A DNA stretch of 64,000 bases, taken from contig NC_018337.1 of the NCBI RefSeq assembly GCF_000234665.1, positions 582,222-646,221 of the forward strand. The letters run 5' to 3'. Positions within the stretch are counted from its first letter, which is position 1. Every line of letters begins with the position of its first letter. Below, piece by piece: positions 50,268 to 60,833 of this stretch. This DNA comes from Leishmania mexicana MHOM/GT/2001/U1103 (taxonomy: Eukaryota > Euglenozoa > Kinetoplastea > Trypanosomatida > Trypanosomatidae). The position numbers were made by a program, and so were the translations under genes. Under the pieces are notes generated by a model. That model worked only from the letters and a program-made list of their open reading frames with translations, was not told the origin of the DNA and made no database searches.

Positions 50268-52722
50268 TCGACAGAAGAAGCGTTGTGGTGGCCGTCTGTG
50301 TATGGATACTCGTGTGCGTCTGTCAAAGCACGGCAGAGACGAGAGAGGGGAGGGAGAAGACAGACCAAAATGAGCCTCCGGTGGGAATGATAGCGAAGCG
50401 ATGCGTGTATGTGTGTATGGAGACAGAGGAGGGGGGGGGGCAAAAGATGCACACACACGCAAAAGAAAAGGGCGGGGCGGCGTCACACACACGCACCCAC
50501 AAAGCTCGAACGAATTAAGCGCGATAGCTGACGGCGAGATGTGAGAGAGAGAGGCTGGCCAGCGCAGAACTACGGAGGGCTGTCGAAGGAGGCGAAGAAT
50601 TCGGGAGAGGTGACGAGCAGACCGGATCGGGGAAGGGGAGGCGTGGAAAGAGCTGAAAACCCGACCAAGAACCCCGCGCTAAGACAGCGGAAGAGAAGCA
50701 GTCTTGTGAACCAACGTGATTGTTGTTGTGTGCGCGTATGCGTGCCTGTCTTGTGGCGCACTGTGCGAGGTGGGGAGGATGGAGAGAGAAAGGGTAGGAA
50801 AGGGAAGCAGCTGGGCACGCGCACTCTTGCTGATCCCCCTTAGCATGGACAACGGAGAGCAAAGAGGGGCGGAGGACGAATCGGTAGACCACACTGGGCA
50901 TTGCCCCAAAGGATACAGAGAGGCAGACAAACACTGCTGGAGGAGCACCGCCGCGACACTGACTCGTGCCTGTGAACACACCACCCCGTGTGTGGTGCGA
51001 AAGAGGGGAGGGGGGAGGAGGAGGAGCAATACAACTCCTGTTCTTGCCAACTGGAGAGGCTGGAAGCCACTGGACCGTGCCGGAAAGAAAGGCGTGGTTG
51101 CGCACCCTCGACATATTTTCTGTTTTTTTTTTTTTTCGATTGTGCGCGTATCTACTGTGCGTGTCCCTGCGTGATGGTATGCATGTGCGCACGCCTGCGT
51201 GAAAGGCCGGAGCGGTACCGCACCGACACGAAGACGTTTGTTGTTGTTGGCGAGACAGGCGCTGGCGTTGCGTTGCGTAGGCCCGCCCACCTTTGCCTAT
51301 CTGCCTCTCGATTTCTTTCCTTATTGCCCTTCTACTGTGCGAGAGTCAGCCACCATGCCCACCATAATAACGTGGGCTTGGTTGGGAGAGCCCGCGACGA
51401 GCAGTGCGCAGCATTAAAAAAAAGAGAGGAAAAGGGACGGAGAGTGGTGGGGCAGGGCAGAGGTCCATAAGAACAGCTGGGGACGATGCTGAGTATACGG
51501 AACGGCAGTCGAGTTCAAACTTCTCATACACACTAGCGGGAGGAGGGGTAAGGCTTTCCCTGCCTTGATGCCCTCGCCTCAGAGCCGTAGGGGGGGGGGC
51601 ACGACGTCGTAGTGCGTATACAGGAGCGAGAGATGTCACGCACGCAGTGCTCTCAAGAAGAGAGACTGCGCTGTGCAGCAAACAGGGATAATCGAAGCGG
51701 ACACTCGCTCTTTCCTTCTTTTTTTCTCCGTTGAATGGGTAGGAACAGGTGACATCAATACTCCACACTCCGTTTCATTGAACGCACACGCACACACGCA
51801 CAGACATGAAGGGCAGTGTTTGCTTCCGTTCTTTCCTCGTCGCGTGTGTCTGCAAGCCGCGGCGCAGAGGGCAGCACAAAATATAGGAAAGTTAAAAAGA
51901 ATACGAGGGTAACAACTCAAGGGACCAGATCGCGTCGCCTACTCAGCGCCACACGACAGACAGAGAGCAACAACCGCAACAACAGAATAGGCACAGGAGC
52001 GACACCCTTGACGGTGGAGAGAGCGAGAGCGGGAGCGAGAAGAGGAGCCGATGCTCAGTCTAGGTGCGCTGAGGACATCACAGAGATCACTGAGGACGCA
52101 AACACGCGACACGCAACACACACACACGCACGCATACACGGAGACGAAACACAGATGAAGAGAGGCACGCCGCCGAAAAGAAAACAAGGAGATGGCGGAG
52201 GAGATGAGGGGTGGGAGAGCCACGCAAGGCAGCGGGGAGGCTAGCAACGACAACATTGGGGTCGTGTGTTTGCTGCACTCCCCCTCGGCACCCCCTCTCC
52301 CCTTCCCCTTCCTCTTACAAGGGTACCCGCACCTTCAGAGAAGCCGAGTATGCAGGGAGGAGTAGCAAGCGCAAACGGAAAACAAAAGAAAGTTGGCCAT
52401 CGCCTGCGCAGATCAGCAGTGCACTCATGAGGGGAGGCACGCGAGGAGTAAGTCCACGCATCAGAGCCCAACGCTGAAAGCCGCGTGCGGCTCGTCTGCC
52501 CACAGCAACAACAGCTTACAACGCACGCCACCTAAGAGAAAAATGGCGTGATACTCACAGCCATCATAAATGTCCCACATACCTCATGGATAGCCTGGCT
52601 CGCTTCATCGACTTCGTATGCGTCACATGCGTCCTTCACAGCAGGTGTTTATTCCCCCGTCGCCTTTCCCCTCCTCTAAAAAGCGTTCATGAGGCCGCAC
52701 AGATGCTTGCTGCAGAGACGAC
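50268..52722. other. Intergenic region, 2.5 kb, no gene seen
   Basis: 5' flank of the C2-domain gene and 3' flank of the R3H gene. It includes a T15 run at 51123-51137, G-runs (50430-50440, 51590-51599), (CA)n near 52114-52128 and GGAGG-type purine tracts. All ORFs are Ser/Pro/Arg/Cys-rich low-complexity translations. Confidence 0.65.
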
Positions 52723-54756
52723 TCATGAACGGGTCGAGTAATAGTCCGGTGAAGCATCGGCGGAGTGCACCCTCTCCGCCTTTCGGAGCTTCTTTCGCTG
52801 TGTCGCTGTCAAGGGGGGTGTGAACGGCCCCAAGTCCGGCGAGACACCAGCGCTCGCCGCATCCAGCTTCTCCACGGCATCCTCTTGTTGTTCCAAAGAG
52901 AGCGTCAAGCGCAGCATGGGTATGTAGAACGGAAGCGGGTCGGCGGTCGGCAACTTTGAATGCACGGTGCGAAATACGGTCGGGTTCTTCCCGCCGCTGT
53001 CCATCCGTTGAGCGCCGGTCGCGTGCCCATGTGTCGCCTTGCTACCACCGACAAGGTCGCTGTTGCTGGTCCGTTGGGCACTCAGGTTTGGCATGGCCGG
53101 TGCGTTGAGGTCAAGAGGTGACATCACCTCCGCGTCGTCTACCCCGGTCTCCTTTCCGGTGATATCACCCTCCAGACTCAGCGCAGGCTGCGATGCAGCC
53201 ATGTCCGGCGTCGGCGCAATCTGCGGTGTCGTCTGGGCAGAAAGACTATGCTTCGCGGGCAGGTTGCGGCGGTTGCGCTTCAGCACAACCATGAGTGGCG
53301 CATGCGGCGGGTTGACGGCGCGAACGCCATGACGGCGTGTTTTGGGAAGAGAGACGTACGTCAACTTTGTCCCGCTCCCGTCCATCACCGTACGGGACTC
53401 GGACACGAGCAGGTAGTAGGCGGCGACCCCGTGGCAGATGAGCCGACCGTAACCATCGCGAAAGTGGAAGACCAGCGATTCAGGCGACTTGGAGCCATCC
53501 TTGATGAACTCTGAAAAGTGCACCTCGAGGTCTTCGATCTGCTGCGTTAGGAACTCGCTGTTCAAAGCGTGCTGCAACTCGCCACGCAGCCGCGTGTTAA
53601 GACCCTGGAAGCGACCCTCTGGTGAGTCGGGGTCCGGCGGTGCCCGGACGTTGCGCAGCTGCGGCCCCAGCATGTCGGGGTGGACGCGCAGTCGCTCAAA
53701 CTCCAGCAGCTGCTCCTCTCCTTCGAGATCAAACGCGTGGATGACCGCCTTCGGCAGGTCGGTGAACGACGGGCCTACCGATGTTTCTAGCTTGTCGGGG
53801 TTCAGCGTCCGCCACTTCTGCGCCTTGACGAGTACCTCTCGCGCCAGCTCGTGTGCGAAGAAGTCGTTCAGCAGACGGTTCCTCACCTTGCGGTTCTTTG
53901 GGGCGCAAATGCCCGGGTACTTTTTGTACCGAGGGCGGTTCAGATGGATCTTCTTCTTGCTACGCATCTCCGTGTCCGTCAAAGGCCGCCTCGCGTGCGG
54001 GTCCAGCACAGTCGGGTCCGAGATCTCTGTCCGCTTGAGCACGAAGCCGTTGTCCACGTCGCTCGGCTCCGAGTAGTCTTCCCGCATCATTACCAAGTCA
54101 CCGTCGCTGCTGTAGCCCACGCTGCGGGTGTGGATCTGCCGCTTGCCATACCGGTACACGTCATATGTGTGAAAGTGCATCTCTTGGTCGTACCGCATCG
54201 GCCCGTTCTGGATCGTCATGCGCTCTGTCGCCTCCTGCTGCAGAGCCCCCGACGGTGTCTGCTGCGTTGGGAAGCTATCCGTCACGCTCATGTGACGCGC
54301 CGTGCGGCTCTTCTTTTGGTAGCGCGGTGTGATGAGCGGCACAGCAGTTTTGCGGGGGCCGAGTGGTGGCGTGTTGGTCGTAGTGGCAGAATGCACCGAT
54401 GAGGAGGAGGAGGAGCGATGCCGTTGATATGGCGACGGTGCCGCGACTCCGTAGACACTGGGGGGTGTTTGTGGGGACTGCACTGGTGACCCTGAGGGAC
54501 CGTCGGCACGGGGGCCAGAGAATGCTGCCGGCGCAATGGGCGGCGAGGCGGAGCGGAACGGGGTGCTGCCGCGCTGGTAGTTTGTGTGTGTGACTTGAAA
54601 CCCTTTCGAAGAGCTGCCTCTTGTCGTCGCGGTAGGCGCGGCCATCGTGGTGGTGGTTGTCGTTGCCGTTGATTCAACTGCTGTGGTTTTCGGGGACATA
54701 GCCGTACCTGCCTCTGTCGGCTGCGGGGTGGTTGGGGAGGACTCTGCGGTGGGCAT
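52723..54756 (-). CDS. R3H-domain protein with R3H-associated N-terminal region
   Basis: 677 residues from the Met at 54756 (MPTAESSPTTPQ). The open frame continues to 55119, but that extension looks like UTR. Residues 1-200 are Ser/Thr/Pro-rich and disordered. From about 265 comes a basic conserved-looking block (KKKIHLNRPRYKKYPGICAP, KNRKVRNRLLNDFFAHELAREVLVKAQKW), followed by an R3H-associated-type region through about 400. Around residues 420-455 the motif ESLVFHFRDGYGRLICHGVAAYYLLVSES has the spaced Arg and His (R-x-x-x-H) and following hydrophobic helix of R3H domains, which bind single-stranded nucleic acids. After it comes a basic segment (VVLKRNRRNLP) and a disordered tail. Likely a post-transcriptional regulator or RNA-processing factor, which would matter in an organism without gene-specific promoters. 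The domain call is by eye. Confidence 0.85.
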   Translation of the reverse strand: MPTAESSPTTPQPTEAGTAMSPKTTAVESTATTTTTTMAAPTATTRGSSSKGFQVTHTNYQRGSTPFRSASPPIAPAAFSGPRADGPSGSPVQSPQTPPSVYGVAAPSPYQRHRSSSSSSVHSATTTNTPPLGPRKTAVPLITPRYQKKSRTARHMSVTDSFPTQQTPSGALQQEATERMTIQNGPMRYDQEMHFHTYDVYRYGKRQIHTRSVGYSSDGDLVMMREDYSEPSDVDNGFVLKRTEISDPTVLDPHARRPLTDTEMRSKKKIHLNRPRYKKYPGICAPKNRKVRNRLLNDFFAHELAREVLVKAQKWRTLNPDKLETSVGPSFTDLPKAVIHAFDLEGEEQLLEFERLRVHPDMLGPQLRNVRAPPDPDSPEGRFQGLNTRLRGELQHALNSEFLTQQIEDLEVHFSEFIKDGSKSPESLVFHFRDGYGRLICHGVAAYYLLVSESRTVMDGSGTKLTYVSLPKTRRHGVRAVNPPHAPLMVVLKRNRRNLPAKHSLSAQTTPQIAPTPDMAASQPALSLEGDITGKETGVDDAEVMSPLDLNAPAMPNLSAQRTSNSDLVGGSKATHGHATGAQRMDSGGKNPTVFRTVHSKLPTADPLPFYIPMLRLTLSLEQQEDAVEKLDAASAGVSPDLGPFTPPLTATQRKKLRKAERVHSADASPDYYSTRS

Positions 54757-55875
54757 TCCGCGAAACGAATCCTTATCTGCCTGGAGAAACCGAAAAAAAA
54801 AACTACGCCCGATGGCGATGCGTGTGTGGCTGAGGTGGCGTGTTTGACGAAGAGAGGGGCTCAGACTTCGCCGTTCTGCCGAGAGATACAGGTGCTGTGT
54901 CGAACCTCGAAGGGTGAGTCCGCGGACGCCTATGATGAATGGATTGTACGCGTGGCCTCTCGCTTGCTTTTCGTGGCGCCCGTCAGAGTGTGGGAGAGGT
55001 GCCCCCCAAGGGTGGTGGTGGAGTCGAGAGCAACAAAGGGGGGGGGGACGCGAGCTCACGTGCTGTTCCTGGATGTGCTCCACGTGTGCGGGAGTGGGTG
55101 ACGATAGCTGGGGCCCCAATGTATGCTATCTAGACGACGGTTTGTCCGGGTTTTTCTTTGACCGACAGATGCCGCTTTCCAGCCGAACCGCAAGAGGCGA
55201 CGTCGGCAAGCGAACCGAACGAGAAGCCAGAGCGAAGTACGCGTCAGGGAAGCGCCGCTCAATGGAGGAGCAAGAGAGGGACAGATATGATGAAACGCAG
55301 AAGCCACGATCTCGTCTCTCCTGGGGTGCCCTGTCTCCTTCGTCGGCGCCATTTCCACCTCGGGTGACGGTGTGAGCTACACATACCGTGAAGCGGACGC
55401 GAGACGAACGCGTGCAGTTGCCTGTGGCTGCGTCTTCACACATATTCGTTCGCCCCTCCCACTTAGCCACCCGCTCTGCCTGCGTCAAGTGAGTGACGCC
55501 CAGGGAGAGAGAGAGCAAGTCGGAAGCGTGTGTGTTCCGCGGGAAGAGAAGAAACAAATGAAAAGGAAACCGCACAGCGAGAGGGTCAGGAGTTCAGATG
55601 TCCATCTTCCTCGCCCCCCCCCTCTCCCATGCGCCTCTCTTTTGCCTGTCGGTGCCCGTGCAAAATGGGGCTGGCGATGCCTCCGCATTCGCCGCGTACA
55701 CGTGAACTCCTCAGAGGTGGCACACTCGGGGCAGCCTCACTTATCGGTCAGAAAAAAAAGGTGGTTCAGGGCAACGCACATAGCGATGTGGACACATCCA
55801 TAGTGACGCACACCAGTGTAGTGAACGCACTCGCTCGAGGTAGGCTGTTGCGTCTGTGTGCGCTGCTTCAGACAG
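54757..55875. other. Intergenic region, 1.1 kb, no gene seen
   Basis: 5' UTR of the R3H gene and 3' UTR of the PPR-like gene. It has an A-run at 54793-54801 (sense T-run) immediately upstream of the R3H start and a G-run at 55039-55047. No convincing frame. Confidence 0.65.
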
Positions 55876-58110
55876 TCACCCGACGTCGCCCGTAGAGTCG
55901 TAGAGCGGTTTGCCGCGGGCACGAAGGGCCTCCTCGCGGCGAAGATGTGCGTCCGCGTTGGCCGGGATCTTCAGCTGCGCGTCTAGTGAGGAGGCGGCGT
56001 AGTCATGGGGCAGCTTCCTACTCAACGATGCGACTGTTTTGTACTGCGTCGACCCCATGAGGGCCTCGAAAAGCTCCTCGTTGAGCGCCACCCCGGCTGC
56101 GCAGGCCTCCAGAAAGACCATCATGGCCGCGTTTCGGGAGTCCGCGCCCTTGACGAGCAGTCCATAAAGTACGGCGTCTGGCTTGACCATTGGCTCCCCT
56201 TCTGGTGTACGGAGAACATGCTGAAGAAAGACATCCATGGCGGAAGGGAAGTCGGCGGGGTGCATTGTCGTGTACATGCGCATCATAATCTCAATCAGCT
56301 CGCGCTTCTCCGGCGCCGTAATCGAGAACTTCTTGCGCAGAAACACAAAGAGGGACTCTGCCTCGTCCTGCAGGTGCTCTCGGCAACACCGGCGCAGCAG
56401 CGAGGCCCACACGAAAAATGGAATCTCGCGCGTGCCCCTGCCCTTCGCCGCAGAGCCCACCGTCGCTCCGTCATCGCAAGCCCTGTCGTCCGAACTGCTT
56501 CTCTTCTCTGACAGCGTCGATGACGCTGTTTCCGCGACGAGGGAGGAAGAGCATCGACGCAGCAGCTGCATCGCGCTCGGTACCGAGAGCCCAGCGATCA
56601 AGTCGTTGATAACTGCCCACGGCGCCGTATACAGCACATCTGGGCTGATTTGCCGCTGCACGTCTCGCACCACCAGCGCACGCAGGCCTCCGTCCATCTT
56701 GACAGACTTTGTACTCACCATCAGCTTCACAAGGAGAGCGAGCTGCAGCTCCTGCACCGGGGTGTGTGTAGAGGAGGAAGTGAGGCAGCCGGCCCTGGTG
56801 AAGTCCCCCACCAGCTCCGCAGACAATGAGATGTTCGGCATCGTGGTCGCATGCAGTGTGACGCCACGCTGGTTGACGGCGTTGAAATAGTTCAAAGCCT
56901 TCTCCATCTCGCGCGACTGCGCGCACCATGCGAGAACGGCGTGAACTGCCTGGTACGGCACCGGTGCTCCCTTTGCCACACTTGCCTCCTTGTCTAGTGC
57001 ACCGATGGATGCCTTGGCTGACACGAGTGGTACCTGCTCATCCAACCACTCCAAGAGCCGCTTCCACCAAAGATTCATCAGTTTCGGCGCAGGCTGAGTG
57101 TTGGCCAGTGTGGCGAAGAAGACCTCCCACGTTTCGGGACGCACCGCCGTGTGCATCGGTGCCGCGCTTGCGGTCGGCGCGCTAGAAGTCGAGAGCTGCG
57201 CCAGTGCGTGGCCCATGTAATATCCAGCGAGGTCCCCTGCGACGCTCCGGCGCAGCTGTCTCACTTCTCCAGCGACGATCTCTGGCGTCTGGCGCGACCC
57301 TGCAGCGCCGTGCATCCCGGTAGCTACGGTCGACTCACGCACGTCGTCGAGGGACCACAAAGCCACGAACAGCACCTCGTAAAAGGACGCGTCAGGTTCA
57401 ATCAGGTCGGTGTTGCGCATTTCGCTCAAAATGAGTCGCACCTCGCTTTCCGTCCGCAGCAGACCACTGCAGATTAGCGTTGCGTAGAAGTCACGCACCG
57501 CGGAGAAGTACGCGTGGCGCGTCGCCGCATCGCGACAGTGAATAGCAACACCATTGATTCGCGTCCATGTCTCCTTCAGCCTTCGTACGGCGTCAGATGT
57601 CATCTGGGGTGGTGCTTGTTGCGGTACCTGGGTAGGACTTGCGGCTGCCTCAGGGCGAGACGCCAGCAAGCGTCGAAGCAGCACCTGCATCTCGGTTTGA
57701 ATAGAGCCCAAGGAGCTCAGAAGTAGCTGATCGCGATACTGGACACGCCGGTCTGCCAAAAGGCCCATGTACACGCTGGTCATCTGCTGGCGATGCTGCA
57801 GAAGCTCTGCGATCGACGTGGCCAGGTTCGCCGTCGCATCATCGCTGCGGGACGTGGAAGATTGCACAGACTTCCAACTCAAGCTGGTCTGGGAAGATGA
57901 CAGCCCTTCTTCCTTATTTGGGACGGAGTTCACGCTTGACGTGGAAGAACATCGGCGCGCGCACCTCAGCACTGTGGCGGCGCAGGGCGGCATCCATGAA
58001 GCCTGAATGGTAGTCCTGCTCGTGGAGATTACGCGGAGTGCGCTTGCTCGTGGTGCACCGGTGGCCAGAAAGGATACGCCCGTTCGCCGGCAGACCGCAC
58101 AAAACTGCAT
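55876..58110 (-). CDS. Mitochondrial PPR-like helical-repeat protein
   Basis: 744 residues. The N-terminus (about 60 residues) is rich in Arg, Ser, Thr, Ala and Cys with no acidic residues, a good mitochondrial targeting sequence. The rest is helical. Several 30-35-residue helical hairpins look like pentatricopeptide repeats: VPYQAVHAVLAWCAQSREME-KALNYFNAV (about 380-410), PFFVWASLLRRCCREHLQDE-AESLFVFL (560-592), then DAVLYGLLVKGADSRNAAMM-VFLEAC (643-677). Trypanosomatids have many PPR proteins in mitochondrial RNA processing, polyadenylation and mitoribosomes, so a role with kinetoplast transcripts is expected. The repeats are degenerate and the RNA target cannot be told. A divergent mitoribosomal subunit is the main alternative. 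Confidence 0.85.
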   Translation of the reverse strand: MQFCAVCRRTGVSFLATGAPRASALRVISTSRTTIQASWMPPCAATVLRCARRCSSTSSVNSVPNKEEGLSSSQTSLSWKSVQSSTSRSDDATANLATSIAELLQHRQQMTSVYMGLLADRRVQYRDQLLLSSLGSIQTEMQVLLRRLLASRPEAAASPTQVPQQAPPQMTSDAVRRLKETWTRINGVAIHCRDAATRHAYFSAVRDFYATLICSGLLRTESEVRLILSEMRNTDLIEPDASFYEVLFVALWSLDDVRESTVATGMHGAAGSRQTPEIVAGEVRQLRRSVAGDLAGYYMGHALAQLSTSSAPTASAAPMHTAVRPETWEVFFATLANTQPAPKLMNLWWKRLLEWLDEQVPLVSAKASIGALDKEASVAKGAPVPYQAVHAVLAWCAQSREMEKALNYFNAVNQRGVTLHATTMPNISLSAELVGDFTRAGCLTSSSTHTPVQELQLALLVKLMVSTKSVKMDGGLRALVVRDVQRQISPDVLYTAPWAVINDLIAGLSVPSAMQLLRRCSSSLVAETASSTLSEKRSSSDDRACDDGATVGSAAKGRGTREIPFFVWASLLRRCCREHLQDEAESLFVFLRKKFSITAPEKRELIEIMMRMYTTMHPADFPSAMDVFLQHVLRTPEGEPMVKPDAVLYGLLVKGADSRNAAMMVFLEACAAGVALNEELFEALMGSTQYKTVASLSRKLPHDYAASSLDAQLKIPANADAHLRREEALRARGKPLYDSTGDVG

Positions 58111-58831
58111 TACGTTTGTGGCTGGTGATTAGGTTGTTCGGTGAGACCAAGAGGCACCGTACCGTGTAAGATGGTTCGCGGCGCACGGGTGTTGTGTGTG
58201 TGTGTGGGGGGTCAGCACTGTTTGTCGATTCACAGAACTGGGTTTTGCCTCAATGTGCAGTGCGGGTAGCGAGTGGGAAGGCGGTAGCGAAGAGGAAGAG
58301 AAGAGGGAGGGGTGATGGGGGACTGCACCAGTGAAATGCCAACATCGACGGCCAACTCTATATACCTGTATCCTTCGATGCGTATCAAGCGCTCTCATCT
58401 CCACACGCGCCTTGCGTGTCTCGCTGCATGTATGCCACTGATCACGCAAGCTCTCCTCTCTTCGGTGCGCCAGCATCGCGCGGCACCAGTTGCAACACCC
58501 GAATACACGCACATGCCACAGAGAAAGGATTCTAGTCTGCGAGTGTGTGCGTTTTCTTCTTGTTCGCTCTTGTCGCCACCTCGCCGGAGGCAAGTCGGGA
58601 CACAGTTCAGCGGTGACGCAACATCGTGAAATGGGCAACACAGATGCACAGCAGTCCGACCACTAAACATCAGGCAATAAAACGCCCCACTTGGCAACAG
58701 ATGCGCACTCATGTGCCCTCCTCTTCACCGGCGTGCATGGCAGGGAAAGAGCAACGCCAACAGTAGCGGCAACCTTGAGCCGGCGGCCGCTGGCATCGTA
58801 AGGTCGCATCTCCACCCCCACCTCTTTGCCA
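58111..58831. other. Intergenic region, 0.7 kb, no gene seen
   Basis: Short spacer between the PPR-like start and the SNF8 stop, with a (GT)n run at 58193-58205 and a GA-rich tract near 58287-58312 that would be a sense polypyrimidine tract for trans-splicing of the PPR-like mRNA. Confidence 0.6.
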
Positions 58832-60022
58832 TCACCCATGCGAGGTCAGTGACACAAACCAGTACACAACGTCCTTCCTGTCCGCGGCCTCCGCCGTGCC
58901 CGTGTGCTTGCGCTTCCAAACCTCCTTCACCTCTTCAGTGGACGACAGAATGGCCTTCGACTTTGCTGGGGAGCTACCACGGGCACCGGCCGTGGTGACA
59001 CGACCGCCGGACTTGTCCTGCGACTCCTCGACCCACACCGTGCCCTCCTGCACCATGCGCTTCAACGCCGCTCGAGCGCGATGCGTCTCCCAATGGAGCC
59101 CGCTTGCGACTTGTGATTCCCGCACAGCCACGCACTGCTGGGAAAACGACAAGGAGACGTTTGCCTCGCTGCCCTTGTCCTTGCCGAGGTCAAAAGGATG
59201 GGCACCCAAGGCGTACGCGGCACCTACACCGCTGCGGTAGCTGCTTCCGCCCGCCGCAGTCGCCCGCGCGCCACCCTCCAATGCCGTTGGCGCGCTCTTC
59301 CTTTGCTCTTCCACAGCCGCCTGTTTAGCCCTCTCTATCTGTTCCTTCTGCAGCCCGAGCACGTAGTTCAGCAGCAGCACATGGTCTCCGCCGCGCGCGC
59401 CGTCTGGGGTGGTCTGGATGTAGGAGACTCCACCTAACTTCACCACGTTGTAGCCGGCGCCGAGTACTGATAGCTTGGAGAGCGCCGTCAGGATGTCGGC
59501 CTCCGAGATGACGATGCGCTTTCCCTCGTCACGGCGGTCACACTTGTTGCTACCGCTGCCGCTGCCGCTGCTGTGTGGCAATGCATGATGACGGTTCTGC
59601 GCGTTGCCGCCCAGCAGCGAGCTGGCGTCGTATGCCTTCTGCACAAAGAACTGGACACGCTGCAACGGCACGTAGGCGCCACAGAACTTGCGCTCTCGCA
59701 TGCACGCTTCGACGGTGCGACTGGCAAGCTGATAGTAGAAGTTGCCAAGCCCGAGGGCGTCGGCAAACACGTTCTTCTTGGACGAGATGAGGTCGACACC
59801 GAGTGAGTCGGCCAGCTGGCGAAAGCGGGCACGAACGACGGGGTCTTCCGTGATGTCAGACTTATGATTCTGCGCCAGCGCTTTGAGCTGTGCCTGGAGC
59901 TCCTCCAGCTGGTCCTCGATTTGCCCCACGCGCTCCGCCGTAATCTGAGCGCCGAGATCTGCCATCCGCTGCTGCTGCTGGCGCTCCTGCAGCACGTGAC
60001 CGACGCCGACGCGACGCCGCAT
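58832..60022 (-). CDS. VPS22: ESCRT-II subunit SNF8/VPS22 (EAP30)
   Basis: 396 residues from the Met at 60022. The frame is open to 60265, but the family begins with M-R-R-R-x-G-V-G as seen here (MRRRVGVGHV), which fixes the start. A helical coiled-coil N-terminal region (QIEDQLEELQAQLKALAQNHK) follows, then FRQLADSLGVDLISSKKNVF, GLGNFYYQLASRTVEAC and the first winged-helix domain (ISEADILTALSKLSVLGAGYNVVKLGGVSYIQT). The second winged helix is at the C-terminus (SGLHWETHRARAALKRMVQEGTVWV ... VVYWFVSL). SNF8 pairs with VPS36 and two VPS25 copies in ESCRT-II, which sorts ubiquitinated cargo into multivesicular bodies. It is longer than the ~250 residues usual elsewhere because of a Ser/Gly insert before the first winged helix and a ~60-residue Ala/Gly/Ser insert between the two. 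Confidence 0.95.
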   Translation of the reverse strand: MRRRVGVGHVLQERQQQQRMADLGAQITAERVGQIEDQLEELQAQLKALAQNHKSDITEDPVVRARFRQLADSLGVDLISSKKNVFADALGLGNFYYQLASRTVEACMRERKFCGAYVPLQRVQFFVQKAYDASSLLGGNAQNRHHALPHSSGSGSGSNKCDRRDEGKRIVISEADILTALSKLSVLGAGYNVVKLGGVSYIQTTPDGARGGDHVLLLNYVLGLQKEQIERAKQAAVEEQRKSAPTALEGGARATAAGGSSYRSGVGAAYALGAHPFDLGKDKGSEANVSLSFSQQCVAVRESQVASGLHWETHRARAALKRMVQEGTVWVEESQDKSGGRVTTAGARGSSPAKSKAILSSTEEVKEVWKRKHTGTAEAADRKDVVYWFVSLTSHG

Positions 60023-60833
60023 ACCTGCAACTACAACGAAGAAGAGAAACAGAAAATGTGATCCGGAAGGCACTCGCGAAAGACGTGATGTTGTGAAAGA
60101 GCGAGCAGGTGGCGGCTGCAGCGGACAGTCACCTACACAGAAAGCCTGCGCCGCACAGGCTCCATAAAAGAAGCAAATAAGGAACCTTAGTGACTCAACA
60201 GGGAGGCGGCGATGGAAGTCACCGTATGCACGACTGCCCCTGTTACTCGAGGCTCTCACGTGCAATCACGCCCAGGTGCGCACCAGTGCACTCCACGACA
60301 AGCACCACTGTGTCGCCGAAGCGACGGAACGCAAAGCGAAGAAGCAAAGGCAAAAAGAAGGCGGCGGAGGACACAGAGAGAGAGTGAGCAGTTCAGCACA
60401 TACCATAATCCCGAGCAGGTGTAGCGTGCATTGACACCTCGGCCAGGATGGATGCCCCTCCCCCTCCACTCCTCAAAAAAAAAACATCCAACAGCGACCA
60501 AAGTCCATCGTGCACGGTGTGTGCGGGCAAGGGGCAGCAACAACCTCACGGTGCCATGCATACCAGAGGACACGGCATGCCTCCTTGGTGCGAGCTAGTC
60601 TCTCCCCCATCCGAGGCGGCATCATCTACATGTTTGCTGTTGCGGACACGGTTTGTGCCACCCAAGCGGGCGTCTCTCAGCACGCCCGCGTACCGTGTGA
60701 GAAAGAACGGCGGGAATGGGGCAGCCGCAAAGAAGAGAGAGTGAGAGCGCTCACGTGCAGGGCAGCGAGCGACGGGGCCGGGAGACGATGCCAACCTAGT
60801 AGGCTTTGCTCACATAAGATAGCCAGCATTTCT
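60023..60833. other. Intergenic region, 0.8 kb, no gene seen
   Basis: 5' UTR of SNF8 and 3' UTR of the next gene. It contains AAG-rich purine sequence (60328-60392) and an A-run at 60476-60485. No convincing frame. Confidence 0.6.

Noticed and set aside
50130..50492. N-terminal extension of the C2-domain protein upstream of the gap
   Set aside because: The sequence right of the gap is low-complexity and UTR-like; being open in frame across N is not evidence of coding.
16055..60022. Idea that VPS13, the PTEN/VSP-like phosphatase and ESCRT-II SNF8 form a membrane-trafficking gene cluster
   Set aside because: Trypanosomatid polycistrons generally do not group genes by function, and unrelated genes lie between these three; the co-occurrence is most simply chance.
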